Below are positions 7,917-16,841 of a stretch of 64,000 nucleotides of DNA, piece after piece; the stretch's first letter is position 1; each line of letters starts with the position of its first letter. Source of the stretch: CAYTPI01 sp964439625 (lineage in GTDB: Bacteria > Chloroflexota > Anaerolineae > Aggregatilineales > UBA3940); assembly GCA_964439625.1 (NCBI GenBank), contig CAYTPI010000015.1, positions 33,143 through 97,142 of the forward strand. Reading direction: 5' to 3'. A program made the position numbers and the translations under genes. The notes under the pieces were generated by a model, which had not been told where the DNA came from, did no database searches, and saw nothing but the letters and a program-made list of their open reading frames with translations.

Positions 7917-10862
7917 TTAGGCGAGCCGAACCTCACGCCCGTCAAGCGACTTCACTGAGATCAGTGTGGCAAGCGCAAAAACAAATTGGAACCCTAGCAG
8001 CACACCCCAAAGCAGCAGTAAACGTCCGAAGCTATCATAGTAAGGAATGCTCAAATCCTCCGGTTGAACCGGTTGGTTGCGGCAGACCGTTTCATCTGTT
8101 TCAACAAGCTCAATATTATCGGTATTGAGCGTCGCCGTAATTGGATCAAATTCAACCGTGGTTTCATCGACTGCAAGGCCATCCCCGCAGGCAATGCTGG
8201 CCTCAGCTAGCTCATTAAGGCCCACTGTTGTGCCCATCGCTTGTAGCGACCACCGTGTAATAGTTGTATAAGAGATTGGCTCTGTCGCCTTACCTTCAAC
8301 ATCGAAAATGACACCTGCGAAGATCAACTGGACGAAGACAATAATTAGAATGGTATAGACTGCCTGTGTCGTCGTACGTGAGATCGACGAGATAAACATA
8401 CCCAATGCCACCGCCGCCATCGTTGATAAAAACAAGGTGATGTACAGTTCAACCAGTGACGGCAAAAATGCCCCAAACAGCGGGAAGCGCGTCCCCGGTA
8501 AGAGAATTAGCAGCAGTAATGCAGCCTGCACCAATGCAAACCCACCGTAGACCACAAACTTGCTGCCGAGGTAGGGTAGCAACTTCAGGTTAGCAATGCG
8601 TTCTCGTAGATAGATCGGTCGCTCTTTGATCAACTCATTAGCGGTGCCAAACATTCCAACTAGTACCGACAACAACGACATACTGAACAACATTGTCTGG
8701 GCGTTAGGCACCGGGAAATAGTTGCTCATCAGTCTTTCTGCTGCGCTAACTGGATCATTGACGATGCTCGAGTCACCGACGAGAACATTCACCTCGGTCA
8801 ACATCAGCAACATGATGGCAACCAGCGGCATCACACCGAGAAGAATAACGAGTGAGATCGGGTCGTTCAACGTAATCTTCAAGGTGCGTTGGGTGTAGAC
8901 AATAAACTGACGCAACGCCTGCCCCAAGCCGAAACGCGGTGGGCGGCGTTTCTTCTTGACCTCCTGCGGGCGGTTTTGGACGCGCCCAACGACAAACTCG
9001 CGGTACAGTGAAGGCTGTTCTTGAACAAATATTTGGCGCCAACGTTCACCGTGCCGCTCGATCTTTTCATAGATGTCGGCAAAGTCATCGACATCAAAGT
9101 ATTCACCCGCATACTGCGGCGGCCCAAAGAAGACCAAGCGCCCTTGGGATAAAAAGGCACAATGATCAACCTGCACGATGTTGCCGGTGGCATGGGTAAT
9201 CAGCAAGATAGTGCGGCCCTCGTCTGCCATTTGGCGGAGGGTATACATCATCTTCTTTTCAAGGCCAGGGTCTAGGCCTGAGGTTGGCTCATCGAGGAAA
9301 AACACCTTAGGGTCAGCCAACAGTTCCGCCGCGATACTGACGCGCTTCCGCTGACCACCAGATAGGTTCACGATGCGTGTATTGCGGACGGCTGGCGTGT
9401 TTAAGCCGACAACATCTAACACCTCGGTGATGCGCTGCTTGCGCTCCTTAGCCTTGACATCAGGTGGCAGCCGCAGCCGTGCGGCAAAATTGAGGGCATC
9501 CTCCACCTTGAGTGTGGTAGGCAGGATGTCGTATTGGGGCACGTAACCCAGTTCATTGCGGAAGGCATCATAGTCGCGGTAAAAGTCACGTCCATTCAGC
9601 AGGATTTTACCCCCTGCCGGACGAAAGCCATTCAAGGCGTCTAACAAGGTGGACTTGCCCGCACCACTACCACCGACTAGGGCTACAAACTCGCGCGGCA
9701 TAATCGTCATACTAATATCATCGAGGATACGCAGCTTACCCCGTGAGGTGTTGACTTCCTTCTCAACGCCAATCACATCCATGCGGAAGCCCTGACTGTC
9801 GAACTGGGTGAGCTTCTCCCCATCATACGTCAGGATATGCGGGCCAATTTGGATCACATCGCCAGGGCTGATCGAAGCCTGAGACACAGGTTGATCGTTT
9901 AGCAGGACGCCAATGCGCTCATCATAGACCTCAATCGACGCAGACCCACCCGATACCTGCCGAATCACAGCATGGTTGAGGGCCACTTGTGGCGACGTCA
10001 ACACGAAGTCATTCGTCGGATCACGCCCGATGGTGATACGCTCGACCAGTATCAGGTTGGCACTTTGCAGCACCGACGTGAAGCCTGCAGCGGGGGCTTG
10101 TTCCTCTACCGGATTATTGAACGTGAAACCGATTGAACTACCGAATTGCTCACTACCAATACGAATAATCGTTCCGGTGGTGAGCACCTCAGTTGCATTG
10201 GGTGCGATCAACTTGTTATTGACCCGCGTCCCATTGGTACTATTCAGGTCAGTGATCGTAAACAATCCATCTGAACCACGGTCTAGCCGAAAGTGTTCGC
10301 CAGAAACAAAGGTAATATCTGTGGGTACTCGTAGGTCGGCGTTCGGGCTGCGCCCAATTATCACCGATGCCTCTGTTAAGCGGTATTCAAACGAATCACC
10401 AGCAGGCCAACGGCCCGTCAAAGTGGCAACATCTGTCGACCGAGGAACAGGCGGCGTGGGCATACTCATTGGCGTTGCGGACTGCCCAACATCTAGTTGA
10501 TCAGTTACCGCGCTCATCTGTTCGGTGCCAGGGCCGACGCTCGTCAGAGCAAAGTCAAGATACACATCTTGGCCCATGCTGCGGTTACCAATGCGAATGG
10601 TCTGGCCATCCCGCACAGTCAGCGTAGCTGTAATGCGTTGGTCATCGAGAAAGCTGCCGTTCGTGCTGCTATCTTCAAAGGTGCAGATGCCATTCTTATA
10701 GCGAATTGTGCAGTGCACCCCGGAGATCGAGGTCCATTCTGCTGGGACAACCAGATTATTCGAGGGGCTACGTCCAATCTGGATGGGGGTACTCTCAAGA
10801 CTCAGTTCCTCTGAGCTACCATCAGGCCAACGAACGGTAATGTGCGACATATCTGGGGTCAA
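7917..10862 (-). CDS. triple-FHA domain ABC transporter (ABCG-type, fused ATPase and permease)
   Basis: A 981-residue fusion. Three FHA modules come first, each with the IGR core: IGRSPSNNLVV and SSTNGS (about 28-75), IGRSPNADLRV and LNSTNGT (about 165-215), and the weaker IGRDPTNDF (about 275-325). FHA domains bind phosphothreonine, so a Ser/Thr kinase presumably regulates it. The ATPase follows with Walker A GGSGAGKST, signature LSGGQRKRVSIA and Walker B VFFLDEPTSGLDP, then an ABC2-type permease with about six helices. Half-transporters of this design work as dimers; the substrate is unknown. The start is a TTG at 10862, supported by CTCCT (AGGAG on the minus strand) at 10870-10874 with 7-base spacing; an ATG four codons later (10850) has no such site. 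Confidence 0.92.
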   Translation of the reverse strand: MTPDMSHITVRWPDGSSEELSLESTPIQIGRSPSNNLVVPAEWTSISGVHCTIRYKNGICTFEDSSTNGSFLDDQRITATLTVRDGQTIRIGNRSMGQDVYLDFALTSVGPGTEQMSAVTDQLDVGQSATPMSMPTPPVPRSTDVATLTGRWPAGDSFEYRLTEASVIIGRSPNADLRVPTDITFVSGEHFRLDRGSDGLFTITDLNSTNGTRVNNKLIAPNATEVLTTGTIIRIGSEQFGSSIGFTFNNPVEEQAPAAGFTSVLQSANLILVERITIGRDPTNDFVLTSPQVALNHAVIRQVSGGSASIEVYDERIGVLLNDQPVSQASISPGDVIQIGPHILTYDGEKLTQFDSQGFRMDVIGVEKEVNTSRGKLRILDDISMTIMPREFVALVGGSGAGKSTLLDALNGFRPAGGKILLNGRDFYRDYDAFRNELGYVPQYDILPTTLKVEDALNFAARLRLPPDVKAKERKQRITEVLDVVGLNTPAVRNTRIVNLSGGQRKRVSIAAELLADPKVFFLDEPTSGLDPGLEKKMMYTLRQMADEGRTILLITHATGNIVQVDHCAFLSQGRLVFFGPPQYAGEYFDVDDFADIYEKIERHGERWRQIFVQEQPSLYREFVVGRVQNRPQEVKKKRRPPRFGLGQALRQFIVYTQRTLKITLNDPISLVILLGVMPLVAIMLLMLTEVNVLVGDSSIVNDPVSAAERLMSNYFPVPNAQTMLFSMSLLSVLVGMFGTANELIKERPIYLRERIANLKLLPYLGSKFVVYGGFALVQAALLLLILLPGTRFPLFGAFLPSLVELYITLFLSTMAAVALGMFISSISRTTTQAVYTILIIVFVQLIFAGVIFDVEGKATEPISYTTITRWSLQAMGTTVGLNELAEASIACGDGLAVDETTVEFDPITATLNTDNIELVETDETVCRNQPVQPEDLSIPYYDSFGRLLLLWGVLLGFQFVFALATLISVKSLDGREVRLA

Positions 10863-11019
10863 CCTATCGCTCCTGTGATGTGTCTTTTTTGGATGTTAGC
10901 TGAAGTGTATCACATTTTGATAATCGAACAATTATGGCGGTGACTGTTCAGACCCAGTATTTTTTAAGTAACTAATTAGCACCTGAAGCCACCTTCACCA
11001 GCCTGGAAAGGCTCCCCAA

Positions 11020-11658
11020 ATGCAAAACCTTGACGCTATTACTGACTCAATCCAATCAGAGTTTGAGGCCCGAAATGCAGCCCGCGAGAAGACTCTAGCG
11101 CTCTCTCGCAAGTTGGTTCGGCAGTGCAGCAATGCAATCCGAGCAGTTCACCGGGGCGAGTGGGGCAGCGCCGATGAAGGCCTTAGGCTTGTCCGAGAGA
11201 CACTAAAAGCAATGAATATTGCAGCGGACGAATACCCGGATATTTACCATGCAGGCTACACACAAGATGCTCTAAAGGAAGTTGTTGAAGCTTTTACGGT
11301 CTATGCTATGCGTAAAGGGCAAGAAATCCCCTCGCCAGAGGCGTTAGATGTACCCGGTTCGGCATATTTGAATGGCATCGCAGAGGCCGCCAGTGAGATG
11401 CGGCGCGCCATCCTTGATTTAATTCGGCAAGGCAAAAGTGCTGAGGCCGAGACCCTGTTAGGACAAATGGACGATATCTACGAAGCGCTGATGGGGTTTG
11501 ATTTCCCCGATGCAATCACAGGCGGGCTCCGTCGCCGGGTTGATGCTCTTCGCGCTGTACTGGAACGCACCCGCGGCGACCTAACCAACAGCCTGAGCCA
11601 AAAGCGCCTCTACGATGCCCTGCAAGCACTCAAAGAACAACTAGACCTAGAGGACTAA
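11020..11658 (+). CDS. translin family protein
   Basis: A 212-residue, almost entirely helical protein. The opening resembles the translin fold family, with REKTLALSRKLVRQCSNAIR followed by a short HRGE turn and a second helix pair, then EAFTVYAMRKGQEIPSPEAL and a conserved YLNGIAEAASEMRRAILDL helix. Translins bind single-stranded nucleic acid as octamers; in eukaryotes they pair with TRAX to form an RNase. No clear TRAX-type acidic catalytic cluster was picked out by eye, so nucleic-acid binding is the safer call. It is 12 bases upstream of an aldo/keto reductase gene, whose ribosome-binding site overlaps this stop codon, so the two are an operon. Confidence 0.75.
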   Translation: MQNLDAITDSIQSEFEARNAAREKTLALSRKLVRQCSNAIRAVHRGEWGSADEGLRLVRETLKAMNIAADEYPDIYHAGYTQDALKEVVEAFTVYAMRKGQEIPSPEALDVPGSAYLNGIAEAASEMRRAILDLIRQGKSAEAETLLGQMDDIYEALMGFDFPDAITGGLRRRVDALRAVLERTRGDLTNSLSQKRLYDALQALKEQLDLED

Positions 11659-11670
11659 AGGAGTAAGCTT

Positions 11671-12630
11671 GTGCCTGCTAAAATGAAAACAATCGGTAAG
11701 ACAGATATTTACATCTCCGAGATGTGCCTCGGCACGATGACATTCGGCTGGAGCACAGACCCAGAGACATCATTTCAAATCATGGATCGTGCGGTAGACG
11801 CAGGAATCAACTTCTTTGATACTGCTGATGTGTACTCAGCCTGGATCGAAGGCAATGCAGGCGGCGAGTCAGAGCAGATCATCGGGGATTGGCTGACCAG
11901 TCGCAAGCGCCAAGACATTGTGATCGCCACCAAAGTGCGCGGTCGGATGTGGGAAGGCGCAGATGGTGAAGGATTGGGGCGTGCACACATTATCCGATCC
12001 GTCGAAGAGAGCCTCACGCGGTTGCAAGTTGAGACCATTGACCTCTACCAAACGCATTGGCCCGATGAAGATACCGCCCTTGAAGAGACCTTCAGCACCT
12101 TTGCCGACTTGATCCAGCAGGGCAAGATTCAGGCGGTTGGCTGTTCCAACCACACCGCAGAGAAGCTCATCGAAACGTTAAACATCAGTGAAACTAAGGG
12201 CTTCCCACTTTATGAAAGCCTTCAACCGCATTACAACCTGGCCTATCGCAAGGAATTCGAGGAAGAACTACAGGCTGTCTGCGCAACGTACAGCTTGGAT
12301 GTCATTCCTTACAGCCCCCTCGCAGCAGGCTTTTTGACGGGCAAGTACCGGCGAGATTCTACGCCAGAAAGCACTCGCAGCGGCAGCGTCGGCAAGTACA
12401 TCTCCGATCAAAATTATGCCCTGCTTGATGTACTCGAAGCGATCAGCGCGAAGCATGACAGAACCATGGCCCAGATTGCGCTGGCATGGCAGTTGACGCT
12501 GCCCATAATCACTGCGCCAATTGTCGGAGCACGCACACTGGCTCAATTAGAAGAAAGCCTTGGCGCGTTAGGGTTCTATCTGCCGGAAGAGGATATGGCC
12601 CGCCTCGATGAGGCCAGTGCTTGGCAGTAG
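11671..12630 (+). CDS. aldo/keto reductase
   Basis: A 319-residue NADPH-dependent oxidoreductase of the aldo/keto reductase superfamily (TIM barrel). Visible are the catalytic Asp and Tyr in FFDTADVYSAW, the Lys in IVIATKVRGR, the His in DLYQTHWPDED, and the C-terminal cofactor-binding segment PIVGARTLAQLEES. Substrate cannot be assigned. The start is GTG at 11671 with AAGGAG at 11658-11663, 7 bases away; the downstream ATG at 11683 lacks such a site. The end faces the convergent cobyrinate synthase gene 29 bases away. Confidence 0.9.
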   Translation: MPAKMKTIGKTDIYISEMCLGTMTFGWSTDPETSFQIMDRAVDAGINFFDTADVYSAWIEGNAGGESEQIIGDWLTSRKRQDIVIATKVRGRMWEGADGEGLGRAHIIRSVEESLTRLQVETIDLYQTHWPDEDTALEETFSTFADLIQQGKIQAVGCSNHTAEKLIETLNISETKGFPLYESLQPHYNLAYRKEFEEELQAVCATYSLDVIPYSPLAAGFLTGKYRRDSTPESTRSGSVGKYISDQNYALLDVLEAISAKHDRTMAQIALAWQLTLPIITAPIVGARTLAQLEESLGALGFYLPEEDMARLDEASAWQ

Positions 12631-12659
12631 ACTGTTGGGGCAGAGAGCCGCGAGTTCTT

Positions 12660-14036
12660 TTAGCGACGCCAATGCCTACAACGCGCCACAAAACGCTGGG
12701 CTAATTCGGGGAAGGCCGCAAAATGGATGTGGACATATGATGCAAGCAGATTATTTTCTGCATAGCCGACCCTCATCACGGTGTTGGCATGCCTTGGGGT
12801 TACGGCATATGCCAACTTCTCACTGTCTAGCTCAACGTGCCAATCCGAATAATGAAACTCGTGCCCACGGACAACTTCCCCAGCCTGCAACAGCAGAGTA
12901 TCTTGGAGGGCAGTTATCTCTCGATACCCAAGCCGCACTTTGGGCCGCATCTGGGCGTGCCCCGGTAGCAACCCTAACATAGGGTACATGGCACCAGCTA
13001 GTGTCTGAATTCCTTCAGTAAGAAAAATTAAACCACCACACTCGGCGTAAGTTGGCATCCCTTGTTTGATTGCATCCTGAAGTGACCGCATCATGGATTC
13101 ATTATAAGCAAGGTCTGCGCCAAATAATTCAGGGTAGCCACCCCCTAAATAGAGACCATCAACACCTTCAGGTAGTTCTTGATCATGTATCGGGCTAAAC
13201 CAAACAAGCTCTGCGCCAGCCGCCTTCAGTAAGTCAAAGTTATCTTGGTAATAAAAACAAAACGCTGCATCTTTGGCGACGGCAATGCGTACCTGCTGCA
13301 CAGGTTGATTGTCTGCTTCTATTGCGTTCGGTGTCACAACCGAAGGAGCTTCTTCAGCAATTCGTAAAAGCTGTTCTAAGTCTACGTATTCATGCATTGC
13401 ATCGGCTGCGGCTTTCAGAAAAGATGCAATATTTACCTGGGAACCGTCAGCGAGATGAAGGCCAAGGTGCCGCTCAGGTAGTTGTAAAGCGTCGATTCTT
13501 GGCAAGCATCCAATTACGGGAAGACCAATCTGCTCAATCGCCTGTGTCACCCACTTTGCATGTGTATCGCTGCCGACCTTGTTACAGATCACACCTTGAA
13601 CATTCAAGTCTGTGTCAAAATCACGCAGGCCAAGAGCCACAGCACCAGCACTGCGCGCCATCTTTGAGACGTCAATCACTAGGATCACTGGAGATTGAGT
13701 CAACTTTGCAATCTCAGCCGTACTACCCCGTTCGGTAAGCGCATCGAACCCATCAAAAAGCCCCATCACCCCTTCTATAATCAGCAGGTCAGCCCCTGCT
13801 TGACCACGTTCTACCGATTGTAATACTGCATCATGAGGCAGCAGCCATGTATCAATATTGCGAGCAGCCGTACCTGTTGCAGCAGAATGATAGGTAGGGT
13901 CAATGTAGTCGGGCCCGGCTTTGAAAGGCTGGACCGCCATGGTCTTTGAAAAGGCTGACATCAACCCTGTTGATATTGTTGTTTTACCACTACCACTCTG
14001 AGGCGCAGCGATAACAAAGCGGGGTAAATGTAGCAT
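12660..14036 (-). CDS. cbiA: cobyrinate a,c-diamide synthase (CbiA/CobB family)
   Basis: A 458-residue ATP- and glutamine-dependent amidase. The N-terminal half is a P-loop domain of the dethiobiotin-synthetase type (APQSGSGKTT, then KAGPDYIDP, a family hallmark); the C-terminal half is a class I glutamine amidotransferase with the nucleophile Cys in YAECGGLIFL and GYREI/HEFHYSD near the end. The family amidates carboxylates a and c of cobyrinate in corrinoid synthesis; close relatives act on Ni-sirohydrochlorin or hydrogenobyrinate. No other cobalamin gene is nearby, so the substrate is inferred from the family only. The ATG at 14036 is preferred over the TTG at 14078 because it follows ATAGGA by about ten bases. 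Confidence 0.88.
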   Translation of the reverse strand: MLHLPRFVIAAPQSGSGKTTISTGLMSAFSKTMAVQPFKAGPDYIDPTYHSAATGTAARNIDTWLLPHDAVLQSVERGQAGADLLIIEGVMGLFDGFDALTERGSTAEIAKLTQSPVILVIDVSKMARSAGAVALGLRDFDTDLNVQGVICNKVGSDTHAKWVTQAIEQIGLPVIGCLPRIDALQLPERHLGLHLADGSQVNIASFLKAAADAMHEYVDLEQLLRIAEEAPSVVTPNAIEADNQPVQQVRIAVAKDAAFCFYYQDNFDLLKAAGAELVWFSPIHDQELPEGVDGLYLGGGYPELFGADLAYNESMMRSLQDAIKQGMPTYAECGGLIFLTEGIQTLAGAMYPMLGLLPGHAQMRPKVRLGYREITALQDTLLLQAGEVVRGHEFHYSDWHVELDSEKLAYAVTPRHANTVMRVGYAENNLLASYVHIHFAAFPELAQRFVARCRHWRR

Positions 14037-14124
14037 GACTACAGTCCTATCATTGATTGTCCATGAGCATTCTGCCAAACATCATTACAGAGCAGCGTCA
14101 ATAATGCAAAGCTCATATAATTGA

Positions 14125-14155
14125 TTGACTCTTATTCGGCGCGACATGTTAAACT
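14125..14155 (+). promoter_or_regulatory. possible promoter for the first bifunctional-nuclease gene
   Basis: TTGACT at 14125-14130, then TG-N-TAAACT (extended -10) ending at 14155, with a 19-base spacer. It is about 70 bases upstream of the ATG at 14225. Spacing is slightly long. Confidence 0.3.
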
Positions 14156-14224
14156 CTTTGATGTGTAACGTTTCGACATTTTTTACAATTAACAGCCGCA
14201 GCGCACTACCAATGGAGATAAGAA

Positions 14225-14677
14225 ATGTTTAACCTAGAACTACACAGCGTTCGCATTGATGAAGACACGCAAGAGCGCGCCGTCGTTATGAAAACAATCG
14301 ACTATGGTGCCGAGCATCACTACCTTGCGATTTGGACTGACCGTCGGGTGGCGCTTGCTATTCTTGATGGCTACGACGACGTCACCTATGAGCGCCCAAC
14401 TGTACATGACGTCCTTGCCAACTCGTACAAGGTCATTCAGCGAATGGGTGGCACGGTCGAATTCGTCGTCATTGATGATATTACCGAAGATGGCAACTAC
14501 ATGGCGCGGATTATGCTTGATATTAACGGTTCTAAGGGGGCCGTCCGCGCACGCCCAACAGATGCAATTGCATTAGCAGCCCGGCTCAAGATACCCGTGC
14601 GTGCCTCAGTTGCTGTGCTTGAGGCTGCTGGCACCCCAGAGAGTGAGCTACCGTTTGACCCAACCATCGTAGGCTAG
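14225..14677 (+). CDS. bifunctional nuclease family protein (DUF151), copy 1
   Basis: A 150-residue protein of the BFN/DUF151 family, named from plant and bacterial members reported to have RNase and DNase activity. Typical features are the N-terminal strand with VVMKTIDYGAEHHYLAIWTD, the middle ERPTVHDVL, and the conserved ARPTDAIALAARLKIPVRAS near the end. It is paralogous to the next gene (14805-15332), which shares IWxxxxA, RPxxHDLL and RPSDSLALAVRLKCPIF. A cytoplasmic location is expected, as no signal or membrane segment is present. Genes of this family are often seen near DNA-maintenance genes, as here (dnaB follows). Confidence 0.85.
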   Translation: MFNLELHSVRIDEDTQERAVVMKTIDYGAEHHYLAIWTDRRVALAILDGYDDVTYERPTVHDVLANSYKVIQRMGGTVEFVVIDDITEDGNYMARIMLDINGSKGAVRARPTDAIALAARLKIPVRASVAVLEAAGTPESELPFDPTIVG

Positions 14678-14727
14678 AATAATCGAGCAAGCGTTTTAGC
14701 CATATCGTATGCACGTCAATGACTGTG

Positions 14728-14736
14728 TGCTATAAT
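14728..14736 (+). promoter_or_regulatory. extended -10 promoter element
   Basis: TGCTATAAT, a perfect extended -10 box, 68 bases before the start of the second BFN gene. No good -35 was found, which extended -10 promoters do not need. The same GTGCTATAMT string occurs before the gene at 28357. Confidence 0.5.
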
Positions 14737-14804
14737 CCACTAGATGAATGTTCGAGTCGGGTAACAGATACTCGGCGTAGGCTATTGGGCGGACAGAGAA
14801 ATAT

Positions 14805-15332
14805 ATGATTAGGGTAGAAATCGATAGCATTCGTGTGAGCTTAATGTCACAGGATCGCGTCGTCGTACTGAAAGATCAAGAAACCGAGCGCTATATTCCG
14901 ATTTGGATTGGCCCGTTCGAGGCTGAAGCCATCCGGGTAGAACTTCAAGGTGTATCGGTACAACGCCCCCTTACGCATGACCTGCTTAAAACGGTCTTCA
15001 CTGAGTTGGGCGGCAAAGTAGAGCACATCCTCATCAGCGATCTACGTAATGATGTCTTCTACGCACAAATTAAAGTAAATGTCAATGGGCGCACGGTCGA
15101 GATTGACGCTCGCCCAAGTGACTCGCTCGCCCTTGCAGTACGCTTAAAGTGCCCCATTTTTGTGGCGGAGAAGGTCATCGAGCGGGCGGGGATCGAGCCA
15201 GAAAACGAAGTAACCGGAGAGCTTGACCTCGGCGAACGTTCTGGCAGTATGCCGGAAGTTGAGGACTCTGATCTTGGTGCTTTCGCAGATTTTCTTAACA
15301 CACTTGACTTGGATGACCTCGACGATAATTAA
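14805..15332 (+). CDS. bifunctional nuclease family protein (DUF151), copy 2
   Basis: A 175-residue BFN/DUF151 protein with VVVLKDQETERYIPIWIGPFEAEAI at the start (IWIGPFEA is the family signature), QRPLTHDLLKT in the middle and ARPSDSLALAVRLKCPIF near residue 105. An acidic tail of about 40 residues (ending LDLDDLDDN) is absent from copy 1. It keeps the more typical family signature, while copy 1 is diverged, so copy 1 may have a different role. It has its own extended -10 promoter, so it need not be co-transcribed with copy 1. Confidence 0.88.
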   Translation: MIRVEIDSIRVSLMSQDRVVVLKDQETERYIPIWIGPFEAEAIRVELQGVSVQRPLTHDLLKTVFTELGGKVEHILISDLRNDVFYAQIKVNVNGRTVEIDARPSDSLALAVRLKCPIFVAEKVIERAGIEPENEVTGELDLGERSGSMPEVEDSDLGAFADFLNTLDLDDLDDN

Positions 15333-15418
15333 CTGATTGGCGGTATGTTCCGTTCTTGAGTAAAAATCCGAGTACATCATCAACCGTTCGCTGGTGTGCA
15401 CGATAAACAGACAGTTCA

Positions 15419-15448
15419 GCGACGGGGCTTGCTCGCAGGCCCCGTCGC
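15419..15448 (+). terminator. GC-rich hairpin between BFN copy 2 and dnaB
   Basis: A perfect 10-bp stem (GCGACGGGGC and GCCCCGTCGC) with a 10-base loop, followed by ATTGTTCCCTATT rather than a clean T-tract. It lies just upstream of the preferred dnaB start (15471) and would sit inside the gene if the earlier GTG (15396) were used. It may be a terminator, an attenuator or an mRNA-stabilising structure. Confidence 0.55.
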
Positions 15449-15470
15449 ATTGTTCCCTATTGAAGGTGAG

Positions 15471-16841
15471 ATGGCACAGCAGACAGCAAACTCCAGTGGC
15501 CTACGCGCAGATCAACTGGCCCCCCACAGTATTGAGGCCGAAGAGGCAGTACTCGGTGCTGTGCTTTTAGACCCAGATGCCCTGTTTGAGGTTTTGCCAT
15601 TCCTTGCCATGGAGGATTTCTTCATCGTGCGTCATCAGTGGATTTGGGAGGCCATCCTCAACATCCACGAACGACGCGACCCAATCGACTATCTGGTCGT
15701 CTCCAACGAGTTGGAGCAGCAAAAACGACTCGATGAAGTCGGTGGCACCGCATACATCCTCAACCTTGCCAATAAAACGCCAACATCCTTGAACGTAGCC
15801 GGCTATGGGCGCATCGTGGAGCGGATGGCAACCCGTCGCCGGCTGTTGGATGCCGCCGGCAAGATCGCACGTGTTGCCCACTCCGATGAAACGGATATTG
15901 ATGAAGTCATTGAGCGCTCTGAGCAGGCCATCTTCGAAGTCACAGAGCGTCGTCTAACGCGCGAGCTGCGCCCAATCAAAGACGTGGTCGATGAATACTT
16001 CGACTATGTTAGTTTCATGTCCCGCCATCAAGAAGAGGTGATGGGGGTGCCAACGGGCTTTACGATGCTCGACCAAAAGTTAGGCGGTTTTCAAAAATCT
16101 GACTTAGTTATCATCGCCGCTCGCCCAGGTATGGGTAAGACCAGTCTACTGAACAGTGTACTGCTCAATGCCGCCCGGCAGGGGCAGCGCATCGCCTTCT
16201 TTAGCCTTGAAATGGCAAACGAGCAGCTTGTCCAACGTATCATCAGCATGGATGCCCACATTCCTTCGCATAAACTGCGCGAAGGTCGTCTAAAAGAACC
16301 TGACTGGGAGCGCTTCGTCGCCGCGACCCACAGCATCGGCAGTCTCCCCATTTTCTTCGATGACACACCCGCGCTCAGCACGCAAGAGCTGCGCAGTAAG
16401 TCACGCCGGCTGCACCTCGAATTTGGGCTAGACTTGATCATGATCGACTATTTGCAGTTAATGACGACGCCCTTTCGCTCAGAGAACCGTGTGCAGGAAA
16501 TTTCGTTTATTTCGCGGGCCCTCAAAGAACTGGCGCGAGAGTTAAAAGTGCCAGTGGTGACAGCCGCACAGCTATCGCGAGCCGTCGAGCAGCGTGCTGA
16601 CAAGCGTCCCCTGCTCTCTGACTTGCGTGAATCCGGTAGTATTGAGCAGGACGCCGATATTGTGATGTTCATCTACCGTGACGCCTACTACAACGAGGAT
16701 TCACCCGAGGGAAATAAGGCCGAAATCCACATCAGCAAGCATCGTAACGGGCCAACAGGCATCGTGGACTTAATCTTCATCCCGGAACTGACGCAGTTCC
16801 AAAACGCAGCGACCACCGAGTACAACCTGGATGATATGTAA
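15471..16841 (+). CDS. dnaB: replicative DNA helicase DnaB
   Basis: A 456-residue hexameric helicase that unwinds DNA at the replication fork. The N-terminal domain starts PHSIEAEEAVLGAVLLDPDA, the usual primase-interacting fold; the C-terminal RecA motor has GVPTGFTMLDQKLGG, Walker A ARPGMGKTSL, FFSLEMANEQL, Walker B LIMIDYLQLM, and DLRESGSIEQDADIVMF. Length and domain order are standard, and no intein is present. The ATG at 15471 follows GAAGGTGAG; the earlier in-frame GTG at 15396 would place a strong hairpin in the coding sequence and is rejected. Its stop codon overlaps the DnaD-domain gene by one base (TAATG), and the helicase loader follows, so the three form a primosome operon. Confidence 0.95.
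   Translation: MAQQTANSSGLRADQLAPHSIEAEEAVLGAVLLDPDALFEVLPFLAMEDFFIVRHQWIWEAILNIHERRDPIDYLVVSNELEQQKRLDEVGGTAYILNLANKTPTSLNVAGYGRIVERMATRRRLLDAAGKIARVAHSDETDIDEVIERSEQAIFEVTERRLTRELRPIKDVVDEYFDYVSFMSRHQEEVMGVPTGFTMLDQKLGGFQKSDLVIIAARPGMGKTSLLNSVLLNAARQGQRIAFFSLEMANEQLVQRIISMDAHIPSHKLREGRLKEPDWERFVAATHSIGSLPIFFDDTPALSTQELRSKSRRLHLEFGLDLIMIDYLQLMTTPFRSENRVQEISFISRALKELARELKVPVVTAAQLSRAVEQRADKRPLLSDLRESGSIEQDADIVMFIYRDAYYNEDSPEGNKAEIHISKHRNGPTGIVDLIFIPELTQFQNAATTEYNLDDM

Noticed and set aside
15396..15470. GTG start for dnaB at 15396
   Set aside because: The extension has no DnaB similarity and would contain a strong hairpin; ATG 15471 fits the family.
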